DNA of 64,000 bases from Paludibacteraceae bacterium. GTDB taxonomy: Bacteria > Bacteroidota > Bacteroidia > Bacteroidales > Paludibacteraceae. The notes under the pieces were generated by a model, which ran no database searches, had not been told where the DNA came from, and saw nothing but the letters and a program-made list of their open reading frames with translations. The stretch spans positions 186,001 to 250,000 of the forward strand of contig JARLGW010000011.1 of assembly GCA_031292565.1 (NCBI GenBank). Direction: 5' to 3'. Below, piece by piece: positions 38,721-48,653 of this stretch. The first letter of the stretch is position 1. Each line of letters starts with the position of its first letter. The translations under genes were made by a program, and so were the position numbers.

Positions 38721-40955
38721 TTATTTCTCCATGCACAATCGAGCCATCAAATAACTCACTGTTGACTCTGCTCCCTGGTTCAAATTCACATGCGTTTCCT
38801 CCAGTCCGTCGTAGCAACCACCTGTACATGGGTTATATACAATTTGATGTAATCTGTTGTTGCCCAAAAACCAGTTGAAGGCAATTTCTTTTTTACGACT
38901 GTATTCTTCGTCGTGAAATACCTCGTAAAATTTGTCCAATGTGAGAATTGTGTAAGCCACATCAATGGGTTGCTCTCCAAAATGTCCGCCTTTTTCGCCT
39001 TTTTGCAGCCATTTGCGGTTAGAAATCACTTCAATTCCGTTTTCGTTGAAGATTTTCGATAGTAAAAAGTCCAACGAAGTAAGCGCTATTTCTTTATAAA
39101 TAGGCTCTTTTGTTATCAGCCAGGCCGAAAGCATGGCTTCGGGCAGAATGCTGTTGGCATAGGTAAGGTAACTTTCAAACCAATTCCATGTTGTTTCCGA
39201 TTCGTATTTATACATTTCCACTAGGCGATTGGCAAACTTGATGAGCTGTGAATCCTTTTTCTCCGATTCATATACGGTGTGGTAATAATAAAGCCCTTTG
39301 ATGGCAAACGCCAACGCCCTGGTGGACGATATGGATTCAAAATGAGGCAATGCCTTATCCAACATATCTTTTGCTTCGCTGATAATTTCCTCAGGAAGCA
39401 GATCGGTTAACGATATTAGATGCCCTAAAGCCCAAAGAGCCCGTCCGTTGGAATCATCCAGGTTCGTAGCATAGTTTTGTTCGGTAAACCATAATTCCTT
39501 GTCCACGTAGTTTAGGAAATTCCCCTCCGGTTGCAAGCAGAACCTAATAAATTTCAAGTATTTGCTTATTTCGGGGATAAGTGTTTTATCGCCCGTTAGC
39601 TTGTAGTACATGCCAATGGCTACCAGTGCACGGGCATTATCATCCAGCGTGTAGCCGGTACTGATGTCCGGCTGGCTTACCCTGGCAAATTGAATGATAC
39701 CTATATGAGTAGTCATCAACCGCAAATGGTCGAGTTTCACCGGAGGCATGTTAAAGCTCAGGGTTACGCCCCGGCCACCTATTTTTTCAAACAGCAGCGC
39801 GTAGGCCACTGCCGCGTTTTCCCAAACAGTGGAAACTATGGTTTGCAGCGTGTTGGAGCTAATGCTTTTGCGTAATGGTTCGTTGTTAAGCAACCGGATT
39901 ACAGCTGCCGAAAGTTGCTTCGAATCACGAAAGTCGAATATAATTCCCGTTTTTGAGGTTAATACCTCTTTGGCGTGAGGGATAGGGGTGGATATGATGG
40001 GGCAGGCGCAGCTCATGGCATATACAAACGTGCCACTCACGGCCTGGTTGGGGTCGTTCGTTGTAAACAGGTAAATATCCGTGAGCTGCAAATGTTCCAG
40101 CAAATCGGGTAGAGCTAGGTATTGGTTGATAAATTGCACGTGTTTTTGCAAGCCACGTTCCGCCACCATCTGTTCCAATTGCTCTCGGTATTTTTCACCC
40201 TCCAGCTTTTTTACTTCGGGGTGGGTTTTGCCTATAATCAAAAACATTACTTCCGGGCATTCCGCCACGATGGCTGGCAAGGCTTCAATAGTGGTTTCTA
40301 TGCTTTTGCCCGAACTTAGTAAGCCGAAAGTGGTCAATACTTTTCGCCCCGTGAGTCCGTATTTTTCTTTTAAAAATTTTTTACCCAGGTGTGGCACCAG
40401 GTGCGTGCCGTGGGCAATGATTGATATTTTTTCTTCCGGCAATTCGTAGTCGTTAATTAGGATGTTGGCCGAAGTATGCGTCATCACCACCAGCGATTGG
40501 CAAGCCGAGCTGATGGCTTTTATTTTGTTTTTCAGTTTTTCGTCAGGATGAGGCAGCACGGTGTGAAAAACCACAATAATCGGTTTGGTAAGTGCTGTGA
40601 GGAGTTGTAGAAAAGCAGCTTCTTGCTTGGCAAAAAAGCCGAATTCATGTTGAATCATAACCATTTTCAGGTGGGCATCGTTGTTAATGTCCGTGGCTAG
40701 TTTGGTATATTCTGTGGCATCCGAAGTGTTGAGTACATAACTTACTTCTTTGGGATAGCTGTAATGTGCATCGCCCGATTCCAAGGCACATACCTTGAAA
40801 CTTAGCGAATGGCTGAACTTGTTGTTCAGAGCCTTGATTAAGTCCTCCGAGTAAGTGGCAATACCACATTCGCGAGGAGGGTAGGAGGTGATAAATAGTA
40901 TCTCCGTCGAAGTGTTAGCGTTGGTAGTGTTCAGGTCTTCTTTTTCATTTTTCAT
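38721..40955 (-). CDS. GT4-family glycosyltransferase fused to a C-terminal alpha/alpha-toroid-like domain
   Basis: N-terminal GT-B features (ECGIATYSEDLIKAL; LSSGKSIETTIEALPAI), C-terminal YTLDDNARALVAIGMYY...LDDSNGRALWALGHLI. Confidence 0.85.
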   Translation of the reverse strand: MKNEKEDLNTTNANTSTEILFITSYPPRECGIATYSEDLIKALNNKFSHSLSFKVCALESGDAHYSYPKEVSYVLNTSDATEYTKLATDINNDAHLKMVMIQHEFGFFAKQEAAFLQLLTALTKPIIVVFHTVLPHPDEKLKNKIKAISSACQSLVVMTHTSANILINDYELPEEKISIIAHGTHLVPHLGKKFLKEKYGLTGRKVLTTFGLLSSGKSIETTIEALPAIVAECPEVMFLIIGKTHPEVKKLEGEKYREQLEQMVAERGLQKHVQFINQYLALPDLLEHLQLTDIYLFTTNDPNQAVSGTFVYAMSCACPIISTPIPHAKEVLTSKTGIIFDFRDSKQLSAAVIRLLNNEPLRKSISSNTLQTIVSTVWENAAVAYALLFEKIGGRGVTLSFNMPPVKLDHLRLMTTHIGIIQFARVSQPDISTGYTLDDNARALVAIGMYYKLTGDKTLIPEISKYLKFIRFCLQPEGNFLNYVDKELWFTEQNYATNLDDSNGRALWALGHLISLTDLLPEEIISEAKDMLDKALPHFESISSTRALAFAIKGLYYYHTVYESEKKDSQLIKFANRLVEMYKYESETTWNWFESYLTYANSILPEAMLSAWLITKEPIYKEIALTSLDFLLSKIFNENGIEVISNRKWLQKGEKGGHFGEQPIDVAYTILTLDKFYEVFHDEEYSRKKEIAFNWFLGNNRLHQIVYNPCTGGCYDGLEETHVNLNQGAESTVSYLMARLCMEK

Positions 40956-41988
40956 TAGGCGTTGTATATGTTAATAATTCAGCCACAAGAGCTGTTAAAT
41001 TCACCGAGGCCGTGGCAATTTTATCGTCAGCCGCCCCATAATAGATAAACAAGGTGTCGCCAAACACGCATGTTCCCGTCGGGAACACTACGTTGTTCAC
41101 CTCCCCGTTCAGTTCCCAGTCATATTCCGGCGTGAAAAGTGCATAAGGCAGGCGGGCAAGCACTTTTACCGGGTTGTTCAAATCCAGCAAAGCAGCACAG
41201 GCGGAATAAATCAGTCCATTCGGGCTTTCCTCCACGCCATGATAAATAATCAGCCACCCGTGTTCGGTTTCAATAGGCGGACAACCACCGCCCATGTAGC
41301 TCAATTCGTGCGGATACACGGGATCCATCACGATATGTTCGTCCAACTGGTGAAAGTATAACTTCCAAAAATCAGCAGTTAGAAAGTTGAGTTCATCTAT
41401 CATTACCAACTGAATGCCGGGGCGGATACGATGCAGAAAGGCCAACTTGCCGTTGATGCGCCGGGGGAAGAATATTACATCCTTATCCCATAGTAATATT
41501 TTTTTTTCAGGGTCGCCCTCCTGGTAGTAGAATTTATGATTGTGATAATAGTTTTCATCCACCTTGCCCGACGATTCGGCTAGAAATATAAACTTGGAAT
41601 AAGTAATGGGCGGAACAATGATTCCCTGCTTTTCAAACGTCTTCAAGTCGGTGGAAGTAGCCAACGCTCCACAGGCATTGGTGCCGTCGTAGGCCGTGTA
41701 GGTGAGGTAATAGATGCCGTCTATTTGCGTGATGCGGGCATCTTCTACGCCTTGTGCTTCGTAGCCAAACTCAGGCTTCAAAAACGGCGTATCCATCCTT
41801 TCGGCCACCGTGAGGGGTCCGTCCAGCCGGCAATAACCGATGGTGGAATGATTGCCGGTTTGCACCGCGCGATAGAATAGGTGCACACTATCCCCTATAC
41901 GAATGGCGGCAGGGTTAAGCACGCCTTCGTTTTCAAATTCAGCATCCGATCGTTGAAGCAGGATGCCTTCTTTTTTGACTTTTATCAT
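40945..41988 (-). CDS. GH130 family glycoside phosphorylase/hydrolase
   Basis: NEGVLNPAAIRIGDSVHLFYRAVQ...GVEDARITQIDGIYYLTYTAYDG...MGGGCPPIETEHGWLIIYHGVEE. Confidence 0.9.
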   Translation of the reverse strand: MIKVKKEGILLQRSDAEFENEGVLNPAAIRIGDSVHLFYRAVQTGNHSTIGYCRLDGPLTVAERMDTPFLKPEFGYEAQGVEDARITQIDGIYYLTYTAYDGTNACGALATSTDLKTFEKQGIIVPPITYSKFIFLAESSGKVDENYYHNHKFYYQEGDPEKKILLWDKDVIFFPRRINGKLAFLHRIRPGIQLVMIDELNFLTADFWKLYFHQLDEHIVMDPVYPHELSYMGGGCPPIETEHGWLIIYHGVEESPNGLIYSACAALLDLNNPVKVLARLPYALFTPEYDWELNGEVNNVVFPTGTCVFGDTLFIYYGAADDKIATASVNLTALVAELLTYTTPNEK

Positions 41989-42067
41989 ATCTATTACGAA
42001 TAATTTAAAGCGAATGAGGTTGGAAAATAGAAATGATCTTTATGTCAAAATAGAGGAAGAGAATGTT

Positions 42068-42187
42068 TTATAAATCGCTACTTTTTTTATCCTTGCGTTT
42101 CAATTCTTTAGCAGCTCTTTTTTCTTTTAAACTTTTAAGGGGAGCCTTCTTTTCGCTTTTGTCTTTCGGCTCTTTTGCTTTTGCCAT
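42068..42187 (-). CDS. 39-aa lysine-rich small protein
   Basis: My translation: MAKAKEPKDKSEKKAPLKSLKEKRAAKELKRKDKKSSDL*; below the ORF-track size cutoff. Confidence 0.5.
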   Translation of the reverse strand: MAKAKEPKDKSEKKAPLKSLKEKRAAKELKRKDKKSSDL

Positions 42188-42328
42188 AATAATTTTTGTT
42201 TAAGTGAGGTAACGTGAATATGAGGGAAGAGTTGGGCTAAAAGTACGCGAGAAAGGAATGTTTATGCTCAAATTAGCCCAATATCAGAAAAATGAATGTA
42301 GGTAAATGTACGACTATTTTTTGGTATA

Positions 42329-42531
42329 TCGGGCTGAAAGCCCAAGTTATTTTAGCCCAAGGGAAAGCGAAGCGGCACCTTGGGTAGGGTGGAACTAACG
42401 GAAATTTCGCCCTGCAAGGGCAACTTAAACACGAACAAATTAAGCTGGGCTTTCAGCCCGCCCGTATTCTGTACCTACAAATAACCCAGGGTGCTGCCCT
42501 GGGCTAAAATAAGTTAGGCTTTCAGCCTGAA
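42329..42531. repeat. REP-doublet element with GGCTGAAAGCC arms
   Basis: Left TCGGGCTGAAAGCCCAAGTTATTTTAGCCCAAGGG; right arm reverse complement TCAGGCTGAAAGCCTAACTTATTTTAGCCCAGGGC. Confidence 0.8.
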
Positions 42532-42657
42532 AAATGCAAATTGTAAGGAAATCTAATTCTTAAAACCTGAAGGGTTGACATTATTATAGAAAAAAAGATA
42601 CAACCACCAAACTAAAGCCTCGAAGAGGTGAAATAAAATATATCGTATTTTTAATAT

Positions 42658-43386
42658 TTATTTCTCTACTCGTTTTTGGATATCTTTTATTATCTCCAGT
42701 TGTGTTTTTTGCATATCGATAACCTCCTGTTGCTGATTTATAATCAAGTGGTCTATTTTTTCATGCAACATGCGTATTTCCAGTTCCGATTTCAGGTTTA
42801 CCATGTAATCTTTTTTCGCCCGTTCGCGGTCTTTATCCTCCTGTCGGTTCTGACTCATCATGATTACCGGGGCTTGCAACGCCGCTATACTGGACAAAAT
42901 CAAATTCAGCAGGATAAAAGGGTAGGGGTCGAAACCACGGTTAGCCAGCCAAAAGGCATTTAGGCAGATCCACAAAATGAGGAATACCGTGAATGAAATA
43001 ATAAACGTCCAGCTACCGCCAAACGAAGCCACCTTGTCCGCTATTCGTTGCCCGTAAGTTGTAACCTGTTTTTCGTCCTCTTCGTCCAGTTTATCCGTTA
43101 TCGTACCTTTTTCTTTCAAGGAAGCTAACACCGCCTTCTCAGGTTCCGTTAAGGGGCCTGTTTGTTCGGTAAGGAAGGTTTCAAGGTACTTTTCACGGTA
43201 GCCGTTTAATTCGCTGGCTGCCAAAAAATTATCTCTTGTAAAAGAGGGCTTATCCTTTTGTATTTGGGTTAGTATGGAGGTTCGTACCGATTTTGCCGAC
43301 ACTCGCTCTTCAATCGGAAATTCCTGATTAGATAAATCGCTGATAAAGGTTTTCATACTGACGTTATTGTTTATGTTTTTTTTCAC
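42658..43386 (-). CDS. DUF1003 domain-containing membrane protein
   Basis: GQRIADKVASFGGSWTFIISFTVFLILWICLNAFWLANRGFDPYPFILLNLILSSIAALQAPVIMMSQNRQEDKDR. Confidence 0.93.
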   Translation of the reverse strand: MKKNINNNVSMKTFISDLSNQEFPIEERVSAKSVRTSILTQIQKDKPSFTRDNFLAASELNGYREKYLETFLTEQTGPLTEPEKAVLASLKEKGTITDKLDEEDEKQVTTYGQRIADKVASFGGSWTFIISFTVFLILWICLNAFWLANRGFDPYPFILLNLILSSIAALQAPVIMMSQNRQEDKDRERAKKDYMVNLKSELEIRMLHEKIDHLIINQQQEVIDMQKTQLEIIKDIQKRVEK

Positions 43387-43627
43387 GGAGGACAGGGTAA
43401 ATGTACAATAATTTTTGTTGAAAACGAATTGGTTATTTTATCTCGGATTGAGTGTGGTGGAAAAGTAGGCTAAGGCTTTGGTTTTTTTAAGAAGTATCAG
43501 TTAGACTATATTTTTTTATTTCTTATGTTAAACATGGAAAAAGATTTATATTTTTTTGTAAAAATAATACCTTTGTATAGTCTTATATAAATTTCAGTTT
43601 GAAATATTTTGCTTTTTGCAAATACTT

Positions 43628-43731
43628 AGTAACTGTTTAAATATTGAATTAAATTATCTCAAAACTGCCGAAGGATTGACATTATAATATCACCTCCTTC
43701 TGGGCTTGAAGATAAAATTTAAACAGTTACT
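43628..43731. mobile_element. 104-bp MITE-like element with 15-bp perfect terminal inverted repeats
   Basis: AGTAACTGTTTAAAT ... ATTTAAACAGTTACT. Confidence 0.6.
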
Positions 43732-43786
43732 TATCTATTTGTAAACATAAAATTAACCAATTTATTTACTAAAAAAACAAAATAAA

Positions 43787-44956
43787 ATGAGAAAAACAGT
43801 TTTTAATGTGTTGCTAATAGCATGCTTGAGTTTCAGTACTTATGCCTCGGCAGCAGTGACAACAACAGTAACAGCAACAGCCGGAGGATTGTCTGCTGCA
43901 ATTAAAAAGGCCGGATATGCAACATCGGCAGTGACGGGTTTAACTATTAATGGAACTATTGATGCTCGCGATTTTAAGATGATGCGCGACTCAATGGCCT
44001 TATTGCAGAATTTGGATATGACGAATGCCTCTATTGCTTCTTATACCGGACTAAAAGGCCCAAGTCTCAATACATTCTATGCAACAACTTATCCAGCAAA
44101 CACTATCCCTGAATTTGCTTTTGCCTTTAGTTTGGTAAATTCCACTTCTCTCGTTTCTGTTAAATTGCCAAACACTTTAACTATGATTGATGGTGATGGG
44201 TTTGCTTATTGTATGAATTTAACTTCGGTAACCTTACCCTCAAGTTTGAAAATTATTGGAAGTGCTGCATTCTCAGGATGCTCTTCCTTGCCCTCCATAT
44301 CAATTCCTACTTCAGTTGACTCTATTGCGGATCATGCCTTTATGGGGTGTTATATGTTAACCAGTCTTACTATTCCTTCTGGAGTAACAACATTGTCGGG
44401 ATGGATATGTTGTAGCTGTTCTTCTTTGTCAACTGTTACATTACCCTCTACTATAAAAACTATTGGAGATTCGGCTTTTTATAAATGTTTGTCGTTACAA
44501 TCTATAGTTCTTCCAACTACAGTATCCTCGATAGGGATAAGAGCGTTTTACAATTGTACGTCTTTAACCTCTATTACTGCAAAAAGACCTGTGGCTGTCG
44601 ATTTAACCGCTTCAGATAGCGTATTTGGTAAAGTTAATACTAAAACTTGTGCTTTACATGTATTGTCAACTTCTGCTTCATCTTACTCAACTGCGAAACA
44701 ATGGAAAGACTTTACCATAAGTGCGGATATTGTAGGTATAAACAATATTCAGACCGACAAACTGAAAATATTAACAGCTAATGGTTCTGTTGTAATTTCA
44801 GGTTTAACGGAAGGCATATCCTTTGCAATATACAATTTGCAAGGCTCTGCTATCTATAACCAAAAGGCCGATGCACAAACCGTAAGTGTTAACCTTCCAG
44901 CCAAAGGTGTGTATGTGTTGCGTGTGGGAGGCGAAAGCGTGAAATTTATTTATTAA
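43787..44956 (+). CDS. BspA-type leucine-rich repeat protein with T9SS sorting domain
   Basis: LTSVTLPSSLKIIGSAAFSGCSSLPSISIPTSVDSIADHAFMGC repeats; C-terminal KGVYVLRVGGESVKFIY. Confidence 0.9.
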   Translation: MRKTVFNVLLIACLSFSTYASAAVTTTVTATAGGLSAAIKKAGYATSAVTGLTINGTIDARDFKMMRDSMALLQNLDMTNASIASYTGLKGPSLNTFYATTYPANTIPEFAFAFSLVNSTSLVSVKLPNTLTMIDGDGFAYCMNLTSVTLPSSLKIIGSAAFSGCSSLPSISIPTSVDSIADHAFMGCYMLTSLTIPSGVTTLSGWICCSCSSLSTVTLPSTIKTIGDSAFYKCLSLQSIVLPTTVSSIGIRAFYNCTSLTSITAKRPVAVDLTASDSVFGKVNTKTCALHVLSTSASSYSTAKQWKDFTISADIVGINNIQTDKLKILTANGSVVISGLTEGISFAIYNLQGSAIYNQKADAQTVSVNLPAKGVYVLRVGGESVKFIY

Positions 44957-44980
44957 ATATCTTATATTCAATGCTTAATT

Positions 44981-45010
44981 AAGAGCCTGACATGTGTTAG
45001 GCTCTTTTTT
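44981..45010 (+). terminator. Intrinsic terminator
   Basis: AAGAGCCTGACATGTGTTAGGCTCTTTTTT. Confidence 0.88.
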
Positions 45011-45076
45011 CGTTTGTTAGGTAAGCTTAAATAAAGTTTCACAAACATTAATAGCCTTATTAAATGAAGATTTTCC

Positions 45077-45084
45077 TATCTTTG
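45077..45084 (+). promoter_or_regulatory. Promoter -7 element of mfd
   Basis: TATCTTTG 80 bp upstream of the TTG start. Confidence 0.5.
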
Positions 45085-45111
45085 CCCTACAAAATCTAAA
45101 AGTAATCATAA

Positions 45112-45141
45112 CCCGAATTCTCTACAAAAAGAGAGTTCGGG
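45112..45141 (+). promoter_or_regulatory. 12-bp stem-loop in mfd 5' leader
   Basis: CCCGAATTCTCT-acaaaa-AGAGAGTTCGGG, 15 nt before start, no T-tract. Confidence 0.5.
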
Positions 45142-45156
45142 CTAATATCATTTGTT

Positions 45157-48100
45157 TTGACGCTGTACGAATTATTCCATCTATACGCCAAGCACCCTCA
45201 GGTGCAGGCGGTAACAGAAATCCTGCAAACAAGCGATGCAGGCAGTATCACCGTGTCCGGTTTGCAAGGGTCGTCCGTGTCGTTGGTGCTCGCTGCCGTG
45301 CACGTCAAGCGGGCATCCACCTCCCTGTTTATTGCCGAGGATCAAGAGTCCGCCGCCTATCTCTACAACGATTTGGTGCAGATACTAGGCATGGACGAGG
45401 TGCTGTTTTTCCCTTCCTCGTATAAAAAATCATTCAAATATGGGCAGATAGATTCGGCCAACGAAATTTTGCGCACCGATGTGCTCAACCGTCTGTCGGG
45501 CAGCGGGGCTGGTGTCTTGGTGGTGTCGTACCCCGAAGCGGTGGCCGAAAAAGTGATAACCACGGCCGCCTTGCGCGAAAAGATTTTGCAACTCACCGTG
45601 GGCGAGTGTGTGGATACCGAATTTATTATCGAACTGCTGCTGAGCTACGGCTTCGAGCGGGTGGATTTTGTGTACGAGCCGGGGCAGTTTTCCAGCCGGG
45701 GGAGTATCATTGATATCTTTTCGTTTTCCAACGAATTGCCTTTTCGTGTCGATTTCTTCGGTAACGAGGTGGAAACGATCCGCCTGTTTGACATCGAAAC
45801 GCAGCTTTCGACCGACGACCGTCAATCGGTTAGCATTGTGCCCGACATCCACCGCGACTTGAAATCGGAAACGGTTTCGTTTTTACACTTCGCACCCGAT
45901 AACACGCTGCTGTTGATGAACGATTATCGTTTCGTGACGGATCGTATCAACCAACTCTATGATGAGGCGTTGGTGGCTGTAAACCAGTCGGAAAACAAAA
46001 AATCGGACTTGCACGACCGATTAATCACGGGTGATGATTTTCTACACGAAATGACCGATTTCCGCAAGCTGGAGTTTGTAAGTAAGGCTTGCTTGCCCGA
46101 TACCCGCACGGTGGAATTTAAAACCGCTCCCCAACCGCTTTATCATAAAAATTTCGATTTGGTGGTAAGCTCTTTCAAGGAATTTATGCAGGAGGGGTAC
46201 AAGATATACATCCTGAGCGACAGCGTGAAACAGACGGATCGCATACAGGCCATTTTTGAAGATAAAGGTGAAACCCTATCTTTTATGCCCGTGTTGAAAA
46301 CCTTGCACGAGGGGTTTGTGGATCATGATATTTCCTGCTGTTTCTTTTCCGATCACCAGTTGTTCGACCGCTTTCATAAATACTCACTCAAGTCCGACAA
46401 AGCCCGTAGTGGCAAGGTATTGCTCACGCTCAAGGAGCTGAATCAGTTTCAGTTAGGTGATTACGTTACGCATATCGACCACGGGGTGGGGCGTTTCGGC
46501 GGCTTGTTCAAAACCGAGGTGAACGGTAAGATGCAGGAGATAATCAAGCTGGTGTATCGCGACGAAGATATTATTTTTGTGAGCATACACAACCTGCACC
46601 GTATCTCCAAATACAAAGGCAAGGAGGGCGAACCGCCCAAGATAAATAAACTGGGCTCCGGAGCGTGGGAGAAACTGAAGGAGCGCACCAAGAAAAAGGT
46701 GAAGGACATCGCCCGCGAGTTGATTCAGCTTTATGCCCGAAGGAAAGCGGAACAGGGTTTTGCGTTTTCGCCGGACACGTATTTGCAACAGGAGCTAGAG
46801 GCTTCGTTTATTTACGAGGACACGCCCGATCAGGTAAAAGCTACCGCCGACGTGAAGCAGGATATGGAAAAGCAATTGCCCATGGATAGGCTGGTGTGTG
46901 GCGACGTGGGCTTTGGTAAAACCGAAGTGGCCATGCGTGCCGCCTTCAAAGCGGCCACGGATGGGAAACAGGTGGCGGTGTTGGTGCCTACCACGGTGCT
47001 TGCCACTCAGCATTTTAAATCGTTCAGGGAGCGGTTGAAAGATTTTCCGTGCCGGGTGGATTACCTGTCAAGAGCCCGTAAGCCTGCTGATGTAAAAGCT
47101 ATCTTGCATGATTTGCACGAGGGTAAAATAGATATTCTAATAGGCACACATAAATTGGTGGGCAAGGAGGTGAAGTTTAAAGACCTTGGCTTGCTGATTA
47201 TCGATGAGGAACAAAAGTTCGGCGTTTCGGTGAAAGAAAAACTGAAATCGCTGAAAGTGAATGTAGATACGCTCACTATGACGGCTACGCCGATACCACG
47301 CACGTTGCAATTTTCGTTGTTGGGAGCCAGGGATTTATCTATTATCAACACTCCGCCACCGAATCGCTATCCGGTGCAAACGGAGGTGTATCCTTTTGGC
47401 GAAGAGATTATTAAAGAAGCTATTGAGCGGGAGATGAACCGCAACGGACAGGTGTTTATCGTGAACAACCGTATCCAAAATATCTACGAACTGGAGGCTT
47501 TGGTAAAAAAGGTGGTTCCGCAAGCACGCGTTTGCGTAGGTCATGGCCAAATGGATGCCGAGAAGCTGGAACAGATAATAGTGGATTACATTGATTACGA
47601 GTATGATGTGCTGATTGCTACTACCATTATAGAGTCGGGTATCGACATCTCAAATGCGAATACGATTATTATTAATAACGCGCATCAGTTCGGGTTGAGC
47701 GACTTGCACCAGTTGCGTGGTAGAGTGGGGCGTAGTAACCGCAAGGCTTACTGTTACTTGCTGGCTCCGCCTATGAGTGTGCTTACCCCCGAAGCCCGCC
47801 GACGGTTGCAGGCTATTGAAACGTTTGCCGACTTGGGTAGCGGTTTTCATATTGCTATGCAGGATTTGGACATCCGTGGTGCGGGTAATATGCTTGGTGC
47901 GGAGCAAAGTGGTTTTATCGCGGACTTGGGTTACGAAACGTATCAGAAAATATTGAATGAGGCGGTACATGAGCTGAAAGACGAAGAGTTTGCCGATTTG
48001 TATGCCGACGAAATAAAGGCTAAGGATAAAGAATATAAGTTTGTTACGGATTGCCAGTTGGAGTCCGATCTGGAATTGATGTTGCCTACACATTATATAG

Positions 48101-48516
48101 AGAATGTGTCCGAGCGTATGAGTTTGTACCGGGAGTTGGACAACCTGTCCACCGAGGATGAGCTAACGGATTTTGAAAAACGCTTGGAAGACCGTTTCGG
48201 AAAACTACCGCAGGAGGTGTTGCAATTGATGACTGCTATCCGTTTGCGTTGGGTAGCTATACTGCTTGGCTTTGAAAAAGTGGTGCTAAAGAATGAGCGG
48301 ATGATTGGGTATTTGGTTTCCAACCTAAATTCCAGTTATTATCAGACTAATGTTTTTGGTGCGGTGCTGGGCTACATGGCTAGCAACCCGCGTATTTGCC
48401 AGCTGAAGGAGCAGCATAATCGACGCTCGGTATCTATCAAAAATGTGAAAACGGTGGATCAAGCGTATGCTATTTTGCAGGACATAAAGCAGATGGAAAC
48501 GGTGGCTGTGGAATGA
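45157..48516 (+). CDS. mfd: Transcription-repair coupling factor Mfd (TTG start)
   Basis: CarD-like domain QLGDYVTHIDHGVGRFGGL; RLVCGDVGFGKTEVAMRAAF; RGRVGRSNRKAYCYLL; C-terminal TRCF domain. Confidence 0.97.
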   Translation: MTLYELFHLYAKHPQVQAVTEILQTSDAGSITVSGLQGSSVSLVLAAVHVKRASTSLFIAEDQESAAYLYNDLVQILGMDEVLFFPSSYKKSFKYGQIDSANEILRTDVLNRLSGSGAGVLVVSYPEAVAEKVITTAALREKILQLTVGECVDTEFIIELLLSYGFERVDFVYEPGQFSSRGSIIDIFSFSNELPFRVDFFGNEVETIRLFDIETQLSTDDRQSVSIVPDIHRDLKSETVSFLHFAPDNTLLLMNDYRFVTDRINQLYDEALVAVNQSENKKSDLHDRLITGDDFLHEMTDFRKLEFVSKACLPDTRTVEFKTAPQPLYHKNFDLVVSSFKEFMQEGYKIYILSDSVKQTDRIQAIFEDKGETLSFMPVLKTLHEGFVDHDISCCFFSDHQLFDRFHKYSLKSDKARSGKVLLTLKELNQFQLGDYVTHIDHGVGRFGGLFKTEVNGKMQEIIKLVYRDEDIIFVSIHNLHRISKYKGKEGEPPKINKLGSGAWEKLKERTKKKVKDIARELIQLYARRKAEQGFAFSPDTYLQQELEASFIYEDTPDQVKATADVKQDMEKQLPMDRLVCGDVGFGKTEVAMRAAFKAATDGKQVAVLVPTTVLATQHFKSFRERLKDFPCRVDYLSRARKPADVKAILHDLHEGKIDILIGTHKLVGKEVKFKDLGLLIIDEEQKFGVSVKEKLKSLKVNVDTLTMTATPIPRTLQFSLLGARDLSIINTPPPNRYPVQTEVYPFGEEIIKEAIEREMNRNGQVFIVNNRIQNIYELEALVKKVVPQARVCVGHGQMDAEKLEQIIVDYIDYEYDVLIATTIIESGIDISNANTIIINNAHQFGLSDLHQLRGRVGRSNRKAYCYLLAPPMSVLTPEARRRLQAIETFADLGSGFHIAMQDLDIRGAGNMLGAEQSGFIADLGYETYQKILNEAVHELKDEEFADLYADEIKAKDKEYKFVTDCQLESDLELMLPTHYIENVSERMSLYRELDNLSTEDELTDFEKRLEDRFGKLPQEVLQLMTAIRLRWVAILLGFEKVVLKNERMIGYLVSNLNSSYYQTNVFGAVLGYMASNPRICQLKEQHNRRSVSIKNVKTVDQAYAILQDIKQMETVAVE

Positions 48517-48600
48517 TAGAAGAGATTAAACGCGAAGACACAAGGATGCTAAGAAATATTCTTTTAGTTTTTAAATTCTAAGATGTCTTAAAATAAGAAA

Positions 48601-48653
48601 CACAATGACGTTAAGAATCAGATGGTTAAATCTTGCTACTTAGCGTCATTGCG
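48601..48653. repeat. Imperfect hairpin CACAATGACGTTAAG ... CTTAGCGTCATTGCG
   Basis: 14-15 bp stem in long intergenic region. Confidence 0.55.
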
